64,000 nt of DNA from Hartmannibacter diazotrophicus (GCF_900231165.1 NZ_LT960614.1:1424550-1488549); one strand, 5' to 3'; counted from the first letter of the stretch, positions 1 through 9,858 are shown. Notes: generated from the letters alone by a model not told the origin. A program made the numbers and translations.

Positions 1-1
1 C

Positions 2-1165
2 TTCGAAGTCAACTGGCTCTGGGTCATCGTCGCCGTCCTCGGCAATGGCATGATGTTCGCCCTCGGTTTCGCCGTGGCTCTGAAGCCGTTCCTCGGGCCG
101 GAGGTTCACACGCCCAAGCACGCCCATGAGGGGCCGATCACATTGTGGCTGGGGCCGGTGGCTCTCGGGACCGTCGGGCTGCTGGCGGCGCTCTTCGCCC
201 ACTATTCCGCCGAATGGCTCATCGGCCCGATGACGGACGCCGTCCGCGGTGAGGCCGCTCATGTCGAGTTGCACCTGATCCCGCAGCACATCGGTTGGCC
301 GCTGCTGCTGTCGCTGATCACCGTCGGTCTCGGCATTCTCGTCTATCGTTCGATCGACACCCTGCGCGGCATCGTCGCCGGAACGCTCACCGGCATCGGC
401 TGGGGGCCGGACCGGGGCTTCGACCAGGTCGTTTCCGGCCTCGTCCGGTTTTCCGCCGCGCTCACCCACAAGCTACAGTCCGGCCGGCTCGAGGCCTACC
501 TGACCGCGACCATGGCGCTGACGGCGCTCGTCGTCCTGGTGCCGATGATCGTCTTCGGCAGCCTGCCGGACATCTTCGTGCCGCTGGATCTCAAGTTCTA
601 CGAATGGACGATGGTCCTCATCGCGGTGCTCGGCCTCATTTCAGTCATCAACGCGCGCACTCGCCTGATCGCGATCGTCTCCCTGGGCATTCAGGGCTTT
701 TCGGTCGCGGTGCTCTTCATGCTCTTCGGCGCGCCGGATCTGTCCTTCACGCAATTCATGGTCGAGACCCTGTCGGTGGTGATCCTCGCCCTCGTCATGA
801 CGCGTCTCAACGTCGCCGAGCAGGACCACCGTCCCTGGCGCCAGCGCGTCAGCGACGGCACCATCGCGATTGCCGGTGGCGCGGGCTTGGGACTGTTGCT
901 TCTTGCCGTCACGCAAGTGCCCTTCGACAGCAAGCTGACCGACTTCTTCAACGCCTACAGCCGCACCATCGCCCACGGCCGCAACATCGTGAACGTGATC
1001 ATCGTCGACTTCCGCGGCCTTGATACGCTGGGCGAGATTTCCGTGGTGATGACGACCGGCCTCGCCATCCTCGCCCTGGTGCGGATCAGCCGCCGGGCCC
1101 GGGTCGCCGCGGGCCCGGAAGAGATCGACACCTCGAAGTTCGCCAGGACGGGAGAACCGAAATGA
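2..1165 (+). CDS. mrpA: Mrp/Pha cation:proton antiporter subunit A, 5' truncated by window edge
   Basis: This is the C-terminal ~387 residues of the large antiporter subunit A, a homologue of the NuoL family that takes part in Na+(K+)/H+ exchange across the inner membrane. The frame is open from base 2, so the start lies outside the window. The visible part is hydrophobic with several membrane helices. It ends in the MrpA-specific tail that resembles subunit B (the segment around FRGLDTLGEISVVMTTGLAI), typical of full-length MrpA. The stop overlaps the start of mrpB by 4 bases (ATGA), indicating translational coupling in a seven-gene mrpA-G operon. A separate mrpB follows, so this is not an AB fusion. 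Rhizobial homologues are called PhaA. Confidence 0.93.
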   Translation, partial: FEVNWLWVIVAVLGNGMMFALGFAVALKPFLGPEVHTPKHAHEGPITLWLGPVALGTVGLLAALFAHYSAEWLIGPMTDAVRGEAAHVELHLIPQHIGWPLLLSLITVGLGILVYRSIDTLRGIVAGTLTGIGWGPDRGFDQVVSGLVRFSAALTHKLQSGRLEAYLTATMALTALVVLVPMIVFGSLPDIFVPLDLKFYEWTMVLIAVLGLISVINARTRLIAIVSLGIQGFSVAVLFMLFGAPDLSFTQFMVETLSVVILALVMTRLNVAEQDHRPWRQRVSDGTIAIAGGAGLGLLLLAVTQVPFDSKLTDFFNAYSRTIAHGRNIVNVIIVDFRGLDTLGEISVVMTTGLAILALVRISRRARVAAGPEEIDTSKFARTGEPK

Positions 1166-1581
1166 AATCGGTCATCTTCAAGACGATCGCCCCCTACCTG
1201 ACGGCGCTGATGCTGCTGTTCTCGGTCTTCATCCTGTTGCGTGGTCACAACGATCCGGGCGGCGGCTTCATCGGCGGCCTGGTCGCGGCCTCGGCCTTTG
1301 CGATCTACGGCCTCTCCAATGGTGTCGCGACCGTGCGCGTCGCGATCTATTTCCATCCGATGACGATCGCGGGCGCCGGCCTCGTACTCGCTACGGTCAG
1401 TGGCCTGATCTCGGTTTTCGCCGACGATCCGTTCATGACCAGCCAGTGGGTTTTCCCGGTGATTTTCGGTTCGGAGGTCGCGCTCTCCACCCCCATGCTC
1501 TTCGACACGGGCGTCTATCTGGTCGTCACCGGTGCGATCACGTCGATCGCCCTGTGTCTTGAAGAGCAGGACAAGCTGTAA
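1162..1581 (+). CDS. mrpB: Mrp antiporter subunit B
   Basis: This 139-residue inner-membrane subunit belongs to the MnhB/MrpB family, with four predicted helices. The N-terminal stretch LRGHNDPGGGFIGGL is the family hallmark. It is one of the small subunits needed to assemble the hetero-oligomeric Mrp complex; all seven subunits are normally required for activity. Its ATG overlaps the mrpA stop by four bases, and mrpC follows 10 bases downstream, so it sits second in a tight operon. Confidence 0.95.
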   Translation: MKSVIFKTIAPYLTALMLLFSVFILLRGHNDPGGGFIGGLVAASAFAIYGLSNGVATVRVAIYFHPMTIAGAGLVLATVSGLISVFADDPFMTSQWVFPVIFGSEVALSTPMLFDTGVYLVVTGAITSIALCLEEQDKL

Positions 1582-1591
1582 GGAGAGACTC

Positions 1592-1969
1592 ATGGAAGCC
1601 GCCTTTGCCGCGCTTGTCGCGATCTTCTTTGCCGTCAGCCTCTATCTCATGATGTCGAAGCAGCTCATCCGCATCCTGCTCGGCGTCGCCATCCTCGGCA
1701 ACGCGGTCAACCTGCTGCTCTTCACGAGCGGCCGGCTGATGCGCGTCGTGCCGCCCATCATCCCCGAGGATTCGGACGTGCTGACCGGGCCAACAGCCAA
1801 CGCCTTGCCCCAGGCGCTCATCCTGACGGCCATCGTCATCTCCTTCTCCTTCTTCGCCTTCCTTCTCGTGCTTGCCTTCCGCGCCTATCAGGAACTCGGG
1901 ACGGACGACACGGACAACATGCGCGTCGCAGAACCGATCGACGACGCGTTGCCGCCGCAGGGATATTGA
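1592..1969 (+). CDS. mrpC: Mrp antiporter subunit C
   Basis: This 125-residue membrane protein is homologous to NuoK. It has three helices with the pattern SKQLIRILLGVAILGNAVNL in the middle. The ATG at 1592 is preceded by an AGGAGA ribosome-binding site at 1581-1586. An upstream extension of 20 codons is open but overlaps mrpB and lacks a site of its own, so I reject it. A short hydrophilic tail follows the third helix. The gene overlaps or abuts mrpD at a TTGA junction. Confidence 0.93.
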   Translation: MEAAFAALVAIFFAVSLYLMMSKQLIRILLGVAILGNAVNLLLFTSGRLMRVVPPIIPEDSDVLTGPTANALPQALILTAIVISFSFFAFLLVLAFRAYQELGTDDTDNMRVAEPIDDALPPQGY

Positions 1970-1974
1970 ACCAA

Positions 1975-3570
1975 ATGGCGACAACCGCCCACGGACCGAC
2001 CGTCGATCTCGCGCTTGCGACCGTCACCTCGCCTCCGCCTCTGTCCGACTGGCTGGTCGTCGTGCCGGTCGTGCTCTGCCTCTCGTCCGCAGCCATCGCG
2101 CTGATGCTGCGCCGGCGCGTCGCGCTTCAGCCCGTGATTGCCATCGTGGCGCTGAGCCTGTTGCTCGCCACCGACATCGCGCTGCTCCTCAAGGTCTTCG
2201 TCGACGGACCGATCGTGATGGTGATGGGCAAATGGCTGGCGCCCTTCGGCATCGCCTTTGAGGTCGACGCGATGGGCATCACCTTCGCGACCACGGCCGC
2301 CTTCGTCGCGCTGGCCGGGGCCATCACCATGCGCGCCGAATTCAATCCCCTGGAACGGCGCTATGGCGCCTATCCGTTCCTGCTTCTCCTGATGGCCGGC
2401 GTCTCGGGCGCCTTCCTGACCGGCGACATCTTCAACCTCTACGTCTGGTTCGAGGTTCTGCTGATCTCGTCCTTCGGCCTGATCGTGATGGGCTCGGAAA
2501 AACCGCAGATCGACGGCGCGGTGAAATACGCGCTGCTCAACCTGATGGCGACGACGCTCTTCCTCGTTGCGACCGGCCTGCTCTACGGGACGCTCGGCAC
2601 GCTGAACATGGCCGACATCGCCCGCATCACGCCGACCTTGCCATCGACGTCGCCACTGGTGCCGATCGCCGCGCTTTATTTTTTCGCCTTCGGCATGAAG
2701 GCGGCGGCCTTTCCGGTCAATTTCTGGCTGCCGGCCTCCTACCACACGCCGCGCGTCGTCGTGTCGGCGCTCTTTTCCGGCCTGCTGACGAAGGTGGGCG
2801 TCTACGCGTTGCTGCGCACGCTGATCCTGATGCTTCCCGTTCAGGCGGCCATGTACACCGACGTCGCCGCCTGGGTCGCGGGGCTGACCATTCTCGTCGG
2901 CGCCTTCGGCGCGCTGGCGCATTCCGACCTGCGCCGTCAACTCGGCTACATCATCGTCTCGGGCATCGGCGCGATGCTGGTCGCGATCGCCATCCCGAAC
3001 ACCGATGCGGTGGCTGGCGCGATCTTTTACGCAGTTCATTCGATGATCGTGATGACGGCGCTCTATCTCGCGGCCGGGATCATGGCGCGGCGGACCGGCG
3101 GAAGCTTCGACCTGCGCAAGCTCGGCGGCCTCTATGGCGCCGACCCGCTGCTCGCGGGCATCTTCCTCGTCCTGGCCCTCGCCGTCGCGGGCCTGCCGCC
3201 CTTCTCTGGCTTCTGGCCGAAGCTGATGCTCGTCGACGCCGCGATCTCTGCCGGGCATGGCTGGCTTGCCGCCGCCATCCTCTTTGGCGGGTTCCTGACG
3301 ACGCTCGCCGTCGGCCGGGTCTGGATCTTCGCCTTCCTGCGCGGCGGTCCCGAGGGCACGGCCGACGGAACGACGGCCTTCGCACCGGTCGCTCTGGGCA
3401 CGCCATCGACCCGGATCACCCTGATGGTGCCGCTCGTGGTCCTGACGCTGGCGGCGATCCTGATCGGCGTTTTCCCCGCGCCGCTGCATGTCCTGAGTTC
3501 GGTTGCGGCGTTCGGCTTGATCGATCCCTCCACCTATATCGGCGCCGTCTACGGCGCGGCGGGAGGCTAG
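1975..3570 (+). CDS. mrpD: Mrp antiporter subunit D
   Basis: This 531-residue polytopic membrane protein belongs to the proton-translocating NuoM/NuoN/MrpD family. It carries the conserved acidic motif [17 protein letters not shown] (helix 5 glutamate) and the lysine-bearing segments typical of proton channels, with about 14 helices. With MrpA it is thought to form the ion-conducting core. The ATG at 1975 has AGGGA at about 1960-1963, 11 bases upstream. A TTG at 1966 overlapping the mrpC stop would add three residues and cannot be excluded. Three bases separate it from mrpE. Confidence 0.95.
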   Translation: MATTAHGPTVDLALATVTSPPPLSDWLVVVPVVLCLSSAAIALMLRRRVALQPVIAIVALSLLLATDIALLLKVFVDGPIVMVMGKWLAPFGIAFEVDAMGITFATTAAFVALAGAITMRAEFNPLERRYGAYPFLLLLMAGVSGAFLTGDIFNLYVWFEVLLISSFGLIVMGSEKPQIDGAVKYALLNLMATTLFLVATGLLYGTLGTLNMADIARITPTLPSTSPLVPIAALYFFAFGMKAAAFPVNFWLPASYHTPRVVVSALFSGLLTKVGVYALLRTLILMLPVQAAMYTDVAAWVAGLTILVGAFGALAHSDLRRQLGYIIVSGIGAMLVAIAIPNTDAVAGAIFYAVHSMIVMTALYLAAGIMARRTGGSFDLRKLGGLYGADPLLAGIFLVLALAVAGLPPFSGFWPKLMLVDAAISAGHGWLAAAILFGGFLTTLAVGRVWIFAFLRGGPEGTADGTTAFAPVALGTPSTRITLMVPLVVLTLAAILIGVFPAPLHVLSSVAAFGLIDPSTYIGAVYGAAGG

Positions 3571-3573
3571 TCC

Positions 3574-4050
3574 ATGAACGCCCTCTATCTGGTCAACCTG
3601 CTCTTCGCGCTGCTTTGGGCCGCCATCACCAATTCCTATACGCTGCCGAACATCATTTTCGGCTTTCTGCTGGGACTGCTGGCCCTGTCGCTGGTGCGGC
3701 ACCCGGTCGGAACCGTGAGATACTTCAGCCGCGGCCGGAAAATCGTGGAACTGGTGCTGCTCTTCTTCTGGGAACTGGTCCTTTCGGGCATCCGCGTCAT
3801 GCGCGTCGTCATCAAGCCGGACATGAAGCTCAATCCCGGCTTCATCGCCTTTCCGCTGACGGTCACCCGCGATTTCGAGATCACGCTGCTCGCCAACCTC
3901 ATCACCCTGACGCCCGGAACGCTTTCGGTCGATGTGTCCGAGGATCGGCGGTTCATCTACGTCCACTGTATCGATGTTCCGGACCCCGATGCGGTCGTCG
4001 CCGATATTCGCAGCGGCTTCGAGGCCAAGATCATCGAGGCGTTCCAATGA
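3574..4050 (+). CDS. mrpE: Mrp antiporter subunit E
   Basis: This 158-residue MnhE/PhaE family subunit has two N-terminal membrane helices and a cytoplasmic domain containing the family signature [15 protein letters not shown]. It is a small structural subunit of the Mrp complex. It starts 3 bases after mrpD and its stop overlaps the mrpF start (ATGA at 4047-4050), consistent with coupled translation. Length is normal for the family. Confidence 0.94.
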   Translation: MNALYLVNLLFALLWAAITNSYTLPNIIFGFLLGLLALSLVRHPVGTVRYFSRGRKIVELVLLFFWELVLSGIRVMRVVIKPDMKLNPGFIAFPLTVTRDFEITLLANLITLTPGTLSVDVSEDRRFIYVHCIDVPDPDAVVADIRSGFEAKIIEAFQ

Positions 4051-4403
4051 GCGAGACCATCTCCCATCTCGCGGACGGCTTCCTGAGCCTGTCCCTGACC
4101 CTGACGCTCGGCATGCTGTCGCTAGCCTTTCTCATGGTCGTCGTGCGCATCATGCGCGGCCCGACGCTGCCTGACCGCATCATCGGCCTCGATCTTCTTG
4201 TCGGCATCGCGATGGGCTTCATCGCGGCCATGGGAATCCTGTCGGGGATCTATCTCTATCTCGACATTGCGATTGCGCTCGGCCTCGTCGGGTTCCTTGC
4301 GACGGTGGCCTTCGCGCGCTTCGTCATTCGGCGGGGGCAGATGGGCGATGCCGCCGTAAAGGCACAAGCACCGCGGACAGCGGGCAAGACGGAGCAGACG
4401 TGA
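4047..4403 (+). CDS. mrpF: Mrp antiporter subunit F
   Basis: This 118-residue protein has three helices and the MrpF/PhaF signature [18 protein letters not shown] (around residues 30-50). The start at 4047 is fixed by the ATGA overlap with mrpE; a longer open frame beginning at 3615 lies inside mrpE and is not used. A basic tail of about 25 residues follows the last helix. The stop overlaps the mrpG start (TGATG). Confidence 0.93.
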   Translation: MSETISHLADGFLSLSLTLTLGMLSLAFLMVVVRIMRGPTLPDRIIGLDLLVGIAMGFIAAMGILSGIYLYLDIAIALGLVGFLATVAFARFVIRRGQMGDAAVKAQAPRTAGKTEQT

Positions 4404-4741
4404 TGATGACCGATCTTCTCGATATCGTTGCCGGGTTGCTGCTGCTGGCCGGCGGGCTCTTTGCGATGCTGGGTGCCCTGGGGCTCCTGCGCTTTCCGGA
4501 CCTCTATACCCGCATGCATGCGGCCAGTAAGGCCGGAACACTCGGCTCGGGCTTCATTCTACTGGCCGTCGCCTTCTATGCCGGGGACCTGAGCGTTGCG
4601 ATCCGCGCCATCGCCGCCGTCACTTTTCTGTTATTGACGGCGCCCGTTTCGGCTCATCTTCTGGCGCGTGCGGCTTATATTGCGGGCTACAAGCCCGATC
4701 CGTCGACGAAGATTGATGAATACAGGCGGGAGTTTCCCTGA
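4403..4741 (+). CDS. mrpG: Mrp antiporter subunit G
   Basis: This 112-residue last subunit of the operon is of the MnhG/PhaG family. It has three helices and the conserved segment LGLLRFPDLYTRMHAASKAGTL seen in nearly all family members. The ATG at 4403 shares its A with the mrpF stop; GTG at 4400 is an alternative one codon earlier. No clear intrinsic terminator follows; the next 600 bases are AT-rich non-coding DNA upstream of mucR. Confidence 0.93.
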   Translation: MMTDLLDIVAGLLLLAGGLFAMLGALGLLRFPDLYTRMHAASKAGTLGSGFILLAVAFYAGDLSVAIRAIAAVTFLLLTAPVSAHLLARAAYIAGYKPDPSTKIDEYRREFP

Positions 4742-5364
4742 GAATCACGCCGCTCTGCGAGTTGATCGGCGCTTTTCGGGAGTCAAATGGCGTTCCGCTG
4801 AATGCCTGATATGCGGAATTTGCATGCAAATTCCAGATTGATATTATTCATACATAAAATTGACTCAGCAAAACAAATTGTTATCCATAAGGATTGTGCT
4901 GTCAATCATGTGCGTTTGAAGCAATCATGCATAATTGACTCAGGTTTTGATATTTAGTAGGCAACCTTACCAATCATGATCATCTTGATGTTATCGGATG
5001 ATTGTGAACCGGAAGTGGCCGAATCGGCTGGCAGATCGACAGGTTTTATTCCCGGCTGTTACAATTTCTCCATATTAGGGCGTGCATTCCCGGTAGGGCT
5101 ATCTGTTCTTGAAGGCCTTTCTCCGGAAAACCATTGTCCCTGTCATGAAAATTGTGGCAAGTCGCAAATAAATTAGTGCTTCGGCAATAGTTGCTCTTGT
5201 CATCCCAAGAAAAAGGCGCTAACTGAAATCACTGCTTGAAATATGCGATTCCAGTCACAACTTGCTGACGTGCAATTAGGCAGTTTTTCCGAAGAATGGT
5301 CTCTCGACCCCCCTGCGTCGGTTGTGGCCATTGGGAAGTTTTTTTGAAAAAGGACCAATGTACG
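4742..5364. promoter_or_regulatory. AT-rich intergenic region upstream of mucR with repeated motifs
   Basis: About 620 bases without a convincing gene. They are much richer in A+T than the flanking DNA, mainly between 4800 and 5100. An 11-base sequence, AATTGACTCAG, is present twice (4858-4868 and 4933-4943). CAATCATG is present three times (4903-4910, 4922-4929, 4971-4978). MucR/Ros proteins are known to bind AT-rich DNA and to repress their own genes, so this is a likely autoregulatory region (inference). An open frame at 4976-5176 has no ribosome-binding site and no recognisable product. Confidence 0.6.
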
Positions 5365-5781
5365 ATGAGTGAAACAACCGGAAATGGAGCCGTGATCGAC
5401 TTGGCGGCGGACATTGTTGCTGCTTATGTGAGCAACAATACGGTCCCGGCCGGCGAGCTGCCTGCGCTTATTTTCGATGTCGTCGGAGCACTCACGAAGA
5501 TTCAGGGCGGCCCGGTCGAGGTTGAACCCGAACCGGTCAAGCCGGCGGTTCCGCTCAAGAAGTCTGTGACCAACGACTACATCATTTGTCTGGAAGACGG
5601 TAAGAAGTTCAAGTCGCTGAAGCGCCATCTGCGCACGCACTACAACATGTCTCCCGAAGAGTACCGGGAGAAGTGGAACCTCGCCCCCGACTATCCGATG
5701 GTGGCCCCCAACTATGCGGCTGCTCGTTCCGAGCTTGCCAAAAAGATGGGCCTCGGCCAGCAGCGCCGTCGCGATCGCTGA
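5365..5781 (+). CDS. mucR: MucR/Ros family zinc-finger transcriptional regulator
   Basis: This 138-residue global regulator of the MucR/Ros/RosR family controls exopolysaccharide, motility and cell-cycle genes in rhizobia and Brucella. The N-terminal half (1-60) contains the oligomerisation region. The C-terminal half carries the prokaryotic zinc finger: C75-x2-D78-x9-H88-x3-H92 followed by [13 protein letters not shown]. The second zinc ligand is Asp instead of Cys, a variation known in rhizobial Ros homologues. The ATG at 5365 has AGGA at 5351-5354; an in-frame extension to 5296 is unlikely. An intrinsic terminator follows at 5898. Likely autoregulated through the AT-rich upstream DNA. Confidence 0.93.
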   Translation: MSETTGNGAVIDLAADIVAAYVSNNTVPAGELPALIFDVVGALTKIQGGPVEVEPEPVKPAVPLKKSVTNDYIICLEDGKKFKSLKRHLRTHYNMSPEEYREKWNLAPDYPMVAPNYAAARSELAKKMGLGQQRRRDR

Positions 5782-5897
5782 TCTGCGCGGTTCTCTTGCA
5801 GCAGGCAAGCGCATTGCGGATCATGCGTATGACGGTTGCAAGACATTGCCGATCTGACGGTACATGACACTCGACGTGTCTCTGTCAGAGATCGATT

Positions 5898-5921
5898 AGC
5901 CCCGGTTCGCCGGGGCTTTTT
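5898..5921 (+). terminator. Intrinsic terminator after mucR
   Basis: A perfect 8-bp stem AGCCCCGG/CCGGGGCT with a TTCG tetraloop is followed directly by TTTTT. It lies 116 bases after the mucR stop and ends transcription before the convergent DUF1491 gene. Confidence 0.9.
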
Positions 5922-5992
5922 CGTTTCTGCGAAACTGCAGATACAGGCAGGGCAGGCGAATGGCCGGCGCGGCGGTGCAGAAGAGGTGCCGC

Positions 5993-6355
5993 TTACCCGA
6001 GATCGTCTGCCGAGCGCACGTCGAGATCGTGGCCGCCGTCGCGGCTTTCGCTTTCCACGATCCAGCAATCGGGGTCGAACCGCCGTTCGCTCGCAAGGCG
6101 GCTATCGACGTCGGCCTCTGGCGCCGCGACCATGACCTGCTCGAAGATGCGCCCGCCGGTGGTTGCCGTTTCACCCTCTCCGAAAAAGGCCTGGGGGAGG
6201 GGAGCAAAAAGATCGGCCGTCCCATCAAGGCGACTGATCTTGACGAAGACGGCGCCAGCCTCGGCCGAGCCGCGGCGGACGACCGCGGTAAACCGTCCCC
6301 CGTCATTGCGTCGGCGAACATAGGCTGAAACCCAGAAATCGGTCGTAACGCGCAT
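5993..6355 (-). CDS. DUF1491 family protein
   Basis: This is a 120-residue cytoplasmic protein of unknown function. It matches the DUF1491 family, which is restricted to alphaproteobacteria: start MRVTTDFWVSAYVRR, central VFVKISRLDG, and ending in the acidic segment RRFDPDCWIVESESRDG. I chose the start at 6355 because family members begin with this motif; 45 upstream in-frame codons look non-coding. It is downstream of, and codirectional with, the peptidoglycan-binding protein and the histidine kinase, a grouping common in Hyphomicrobiales. Confidence 0.85.
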   Translation of the reverse strand: MRVTTDFWVSAYVRRRNDGGRFTAVVRRGSAEAGAVFVKISRLDGTADLFAPLPQAFFGEGETATTGGRIFEQVMVAAPEADVDSRLASERRFDPDCWIVESESRDGGHDLDVRSADDLG

Positions 6356-6567
6356 GGGTTGCCTGCCTGGCCTGAACTTCGTTGCGGGACGCAGATTTCG
6401 TGACGCGGAGGCGTCGGTTGTGCCGATCATACGGGGCCGTGCGGCGTGCTCCGGGGCCGGAGCGGGCAGTAGGCCCGAGGTGACCGGCAAGACGGTGCCG
6501 ACTGGCCGACGTCGTCCGCGCCATCATGCCTGAAACAGGAGGTCGCAAGAAGCGGCGGCCGCTTGCC

Positions 6568-7626
6568 CTAGCCCGACGGAGCCCTCAGGCCGCCCATGTC
6601 AACGAGAGCCTTGAGAAAGGCCGCGTTGATCATCCCCGTTTTCGGCAGGCCGCGATAGGCCTCGAAGTTGCCGATGGCATCGCGCGTCTGCGGGGACAGG
6701 AGGCCGTCGGCGACGAGCGGGCCGAAGCCGAGACGGTTGAGCGCCTCCTGAATGCTGGCAATGCGCGGATCGCCGGCCTGCTGGAAGTCGGCACTGACTG
6801 GCGCCGGCTGTGACGGCACGCTCGCGGGCGTGACCGGAACCGTCGTCACCGCGATGTCGGACCTTGCCGGTGGCCTCGGGACGCTTTCGCCCGCCTCGGC
6901 GACAAGCGCGGCGAGGCCGTCCTCGCTCGAGGATGCCGGAGGAGTGGCCGAAGCCGGTTCGCTGGACGCCTGGCTGGCGAGCGCGCCGATGACATCGGCG
7001 TCGGCCGGAGAACGCGGCGGCAGAGTGGCGTTCAAACGCTGTTGGTCCGGGACAGATGCATCCGCACCGGCCAGTTGAGGCCGTACGCGGGGCAGGGGAA
7101 CCGTCGCGGTCGCGGTTGCACTTGCCTGCTCGTCCGCCGCCGCTGCCACAGCGTCGACGGTGGCGGGTGGGGTGTGAGCAACGACGGGCAGGGCCCGCAG
7201 AAGAACCATGAGATCGGGCGAAGGTTCGCCGGTCGGCTGAAGGCTATGCGCCCTTTCGAAGGCTAGAATGGCCTTGCCGGTCATCGGGCCGCTGACACCG
7301 TCGACAACGCCGTCATAATAGCCGCGCTGCCGCAGACCCTGCTGGACCTCGGCAACCAGCCGCCGTTCGCGCTCGGTCGCCGGATCGGGCCGTGTAGCCG
7401 AAATGCTCTGGGTCGTGGCGGGGCCGGCATCGCCGTCGACGACGATCCGCGGCATCTTGAACAGCGGATTGGGGTGCTGCCCCGGCTGGAGGGCGATGGC
7501 GTTGGTGATGATGGCGCTCGCCATCACGATCATGACGATGGCGCCGCCCGCCGCGGTCGGATTGGCGGCGAGCGCATCGATGCCACGCACGAGAAAGCCG
7601 CGTCTGGCGTAGTTTTCTGCTCGCAT
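6568..7626 (-). CDS. Membrane-anchored protein with two peptidoglycan-binding domains
   Basis: This 352-residue protein has a short cytoplasmic N-terminus, one membrane helix (about residues 28-48) and a periplasmic part with two PG_binding_1 repeats. The first (about 95-150) contains LRQRGYYDGVVDGVSGP; the second (about 290-345) contains LNRLGFGPLVADGLLSP. A low-complexity Ala/Pro/Ser linker of about 120 residues joins them. It probably tethers an envelope complex to the cell wall. It follows the sensor kinase gene by 3 bases on the same strand, so it is likely cotranscribed and may act with the kinase. No catalytic domain is visible. Confidence 0.85.
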   Translation of the reverse strand: MRAENYARRGFLVRGIDALAANPTAAGGAIVMIVMASAIITNAIALQPGQHPNPLFKMPRIVVDGDAGPATTQSISATRPDPATERERRLVAEVQQGLRQRGYYDGVVDGVSGPMTGKAILAFERAHSLQPTGEPSPDLMVLLRALPVVAHTPPATVDAVAAAADEQASATATATVPLPRVRPQLAGADASVPDQQRLNATLPPRSPADADVIGALASQASSEPASATPPASSSEDGLAALVAEAGESVPRPPARSDIAVTTVPVTPASVPSQPAPVSADFQQAGDPRIASIQEALNRLGFGPLVADGLLSPQTRDAIGNFEAYRGLPKTGMINAAFLKALVDMGGLRAPSG

Positions 7627-7629
7627 TGC

Positions 7630-9474
7630 TCAGGCCCTCTTGGCAAGGCGTGCGGCCGGGGCGGCGTCGCCGGTCAAGGCCGGCCGCAGACGCGTCGGCG
7701 CGTCGCTGTCGCCGCGGCAAGGCAGCGTTACTGTCACTGTCGTTCCCATGCCCAGTTCACTATCGATCTTCAGACTGCCGCCGTGCAGCGCGACAAGACC
7801 CTTGACCACCGAAAGACCAAGGCCCGTGCCCTCATGGCGGCGATTGTAGCCCGTGTCGGCCTGCACGAAGGGCGTTCCGAGCCGTGGCAGGTCGGCAGGA
7901 GCAATACCAATTCCATCGTCACGCACAAACAAGGCGATCGAACGGCCTGTCCTCTTGGCGCCGCAGACAATCTCGCCGCCCGCATCGGTGAACTTGACCG
8001 AGTTGGAGAGCAGATTGAGGAGAATCTGGCGCAAGGCCCGCTGATCGGCGACCAGCTCGGGCAGGTTCGGCTCGACGTCGGTACGAAGGTTCAGGCCGTT
8101 GGTTTCGGCCTGCCGCTGCATGAGCTGCAGGCAGCGGTCGAGCAGCGGCGCCACTTCGATCGGCTCGGCCAGAACGTCGAAATTCCCGGCCTCGATCTTG
8201 GCCATGTCGAGGATGTCGTTGACCACCTGCAGCAGATGTTCGCCGGCTTCGTGGATGAGACGGACATATTCCTTCTGCCGGTCGTCGGGAAGGGGGCCGA
8301 AGATCTCCTGGCCCAGCAGATCGGAAAATCCGATGATCGCGTTGAGCGGCGTGCGCAACTCGTGGCTGACGTTCGCTAGGATGCGTGTCTTGGCGACGCT
8401 CGCTTCCTCGGCGGCCGCGCGGGCATGGATGAGTTCGGCTTCCTGCTGCTTGCGCCCGGCGATATCGCGAATGACGACCGAGACGCGCTCCTCGCCGACG
8501 GCCGTTTCCGCGCTGAGCTTGCGCATCGAGGCTTCGACCCAGACGAAGCCATCGGCGTGATTGCCGTCCTCGGTCCGGCGCAGGCGGAATTCGATGTCCG
8601 CATGGCCCTCGTGCAGCGTGTCGGACAGGGCGTTGAGATAGGCCGGGCGGTCGCCGACGTGGACGCGGCGGAAGAGACCTTCGCCATGCAATTCGCTCGA
8701 CATGACCCCGAGCAGTCGTCCGGCAGCCGGCGAAGCATAGGCAACGTCGCCATTGGCAAGGTGACAGGTCACGATGTCGTCGCTGGCACTGGCGAGCAGG
8801 CGGTAGCGCGTCTCGCCCTGCCGCCAGCGCGTTTCACTGGCCTTGCCGACATGCTGGATGCGGATAGCGACCAAGGCCGTGTAGCCGATGGCAAAGAGAC
8901 ACGTTCCGGCGGCCACCAGGTCGTGCGAATCGGCGAGAGCCGCCGCGGGGGACGCGACGACGCCGAAGCTGACCATGGCCGCGCCGGCAAGGCCGAGGGC
9001 GCCGATCAGCGCCGAGCCGACGATGGCCTTCCGCTCGCCGCACAGGGCGGCTTCCACCGGAATGACCGCCAGCCAGAGCAGCGCGAAGGACGAAAGGCCG
9101 CCCGTCCACAGCGTGACCCAGAAGACGAGGACGCTCATGGAGGTGGCAGACAGAAGGTGGCCGACGACAAGCTGGCCGCTACGCGAGACATAGGCCGCAG
9201 CGAGCACCTGAAGGCCGACGAGCGAAAGCGCGACCACCGTGAAGACGGCGGAGCTGCCGCCGGCCAGAACCGCAATCGGAAGCAGCACGAGCGCCGCGAG
9301 GCCGCCAACGAGATGCGACCCTATGAAGGACCGATGCCGCGCCATCAAAAGCGGGTCATGGGCTGCGCCATCATGGACGAGACCGTCAAGAGACGCCCCG
9401 ATGGACCGCACGAGCTCCTGGATACGCAATACGACACCCCACATGGCATGGGCCGGATCTGAACCCGGCTTCAT
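7630..9474 (-). CDS. Membrane PAS-domain sensor histidine kinase (PleC/DivJ/PdhS-like)
   Basis: This 614-residue kinase has several membrane helices between residues 45 and 205, a PAS domain (about 225-345) and a HisKA dimerisation domain with the phospho-acceptor motif ANVSHELRTPLNAIIGFSDL near residue 370. Its HATPase domain holds the N box LLNLLSNSVKFT, the G1 box DDGIGI and the G2 box GTGLGLSVVKGL. The H-box and adjacent sequence resemble the alphaproteobacterial cell-cycle kinases that act on DivK/PleD; I cannot say which one without alignment. It has no receiver domain and no cognate regulator next door. It starts an operon with the peptidoglycan-binding protein. An internal ATG at codon 11 is an alternative start. 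Confidence 0.88.
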   Translation of the reverse strand: MKPGSDPAHAMWGVVLRIQELVRSIGASLDGLVHDGAAHDPLLMARHRSFIGSHLVGGLAALVLLPIAVLAGGSSAVFTVVALSLVGLQVLAAAYVSRSGQLVVGHLLSATSMSVLVFWVTLWTGGLSSFALLWLAVIPVEAALCGERKAIVGSALIGALGLAGAAMVSFGVVASPAAALADSHDLVAAGTCLFAIGYTALVAIRIQHVGKASETRWRQGETRYRLLASASDDIVTCHLANGDVAYASPAAGRLLGVMSSELHGEGLFRRVHVGDRPAYLNALSDTLHEGHADIEFRLRRTEDGNHADGFVWVEASMRKLSAETAVGEERVSVVIRDIAGRKQQEAELIHARAAAEEASVAKTRILANVSHELRTPLNAIIGFSDLLGQEIFGPLPDDRQKEYVRLIHEAGEHLLQVVNDILDMAKIEAGNFDVLAEPIEVAPLLDRCLQLMQRQAETNGLNLRTDVEPNLPELVADQRALRQILLNLLSNSVKFTDAGGEIVCGAKRTGRSIALFVRDDGIGIAPADLPRLGTPFVQADTGYNRRHEGTGLGLSVVKGLVALHGGSLKIDSELGMGTTVTVTLPCRGDSDAPTRLRPALTGDAAPAARLAKRA

Positions 9475-9858
9475 CTTGCTGCCGAGATTGCCACCACGGG
9501 CTTTAACGAAGGCTAATCACGAGGCCGATCGGGGGCCGAAACACTGCGGGAAAAGGGGTTGAATGACTGAGGGAGGCGCCTAATCGCTTTTACGGTGAAC
9601 ACCGCGTTAATCGGCAAGAGACCGGCAAATTTGCGGCCGATATCGGATCTGGATAGGGTCTAAGTCTATGTAAATAAGAGAAATAATTGGTTTCCGAAGC
9701 CTTTCGCCTGCACGCCAAATTCAATTCAAATGTCATCGCCGTCCTCAAACGGATCGCAACAGGCTTGTGCCAGGATCGTGAGTGTGAAGCGAGGTCGGCC
9801 GGCAGATGATCGGAGCGACCTGCCGCAGCAGCGGACAAGCAAGGACGAGTCTTCTCCA
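9475..9858. other. Intergenic region between divergent genes
   Basis: This 384-base spacer separates the histidine kinase (leftward) from the DUF5330 gene (rightward) and must hold both promoters. It contains an AT-rich stretch at 9650-9735. I see no RNA gene, no terminator and no strong repeat. Confidence 0.5.

Noticed and set aside
1888-4047. A 719-codon leftward frame in the Mrp operon
   Set aside because: Antisense to mrpD and mrpE, which are clear family members; no domain in the product.
4976-5176. 66-codon frame upstream of mucR
   Set aside because: No ribosome-binding site and no protein-like pattern; it lies in the AT-rich regulatory region.
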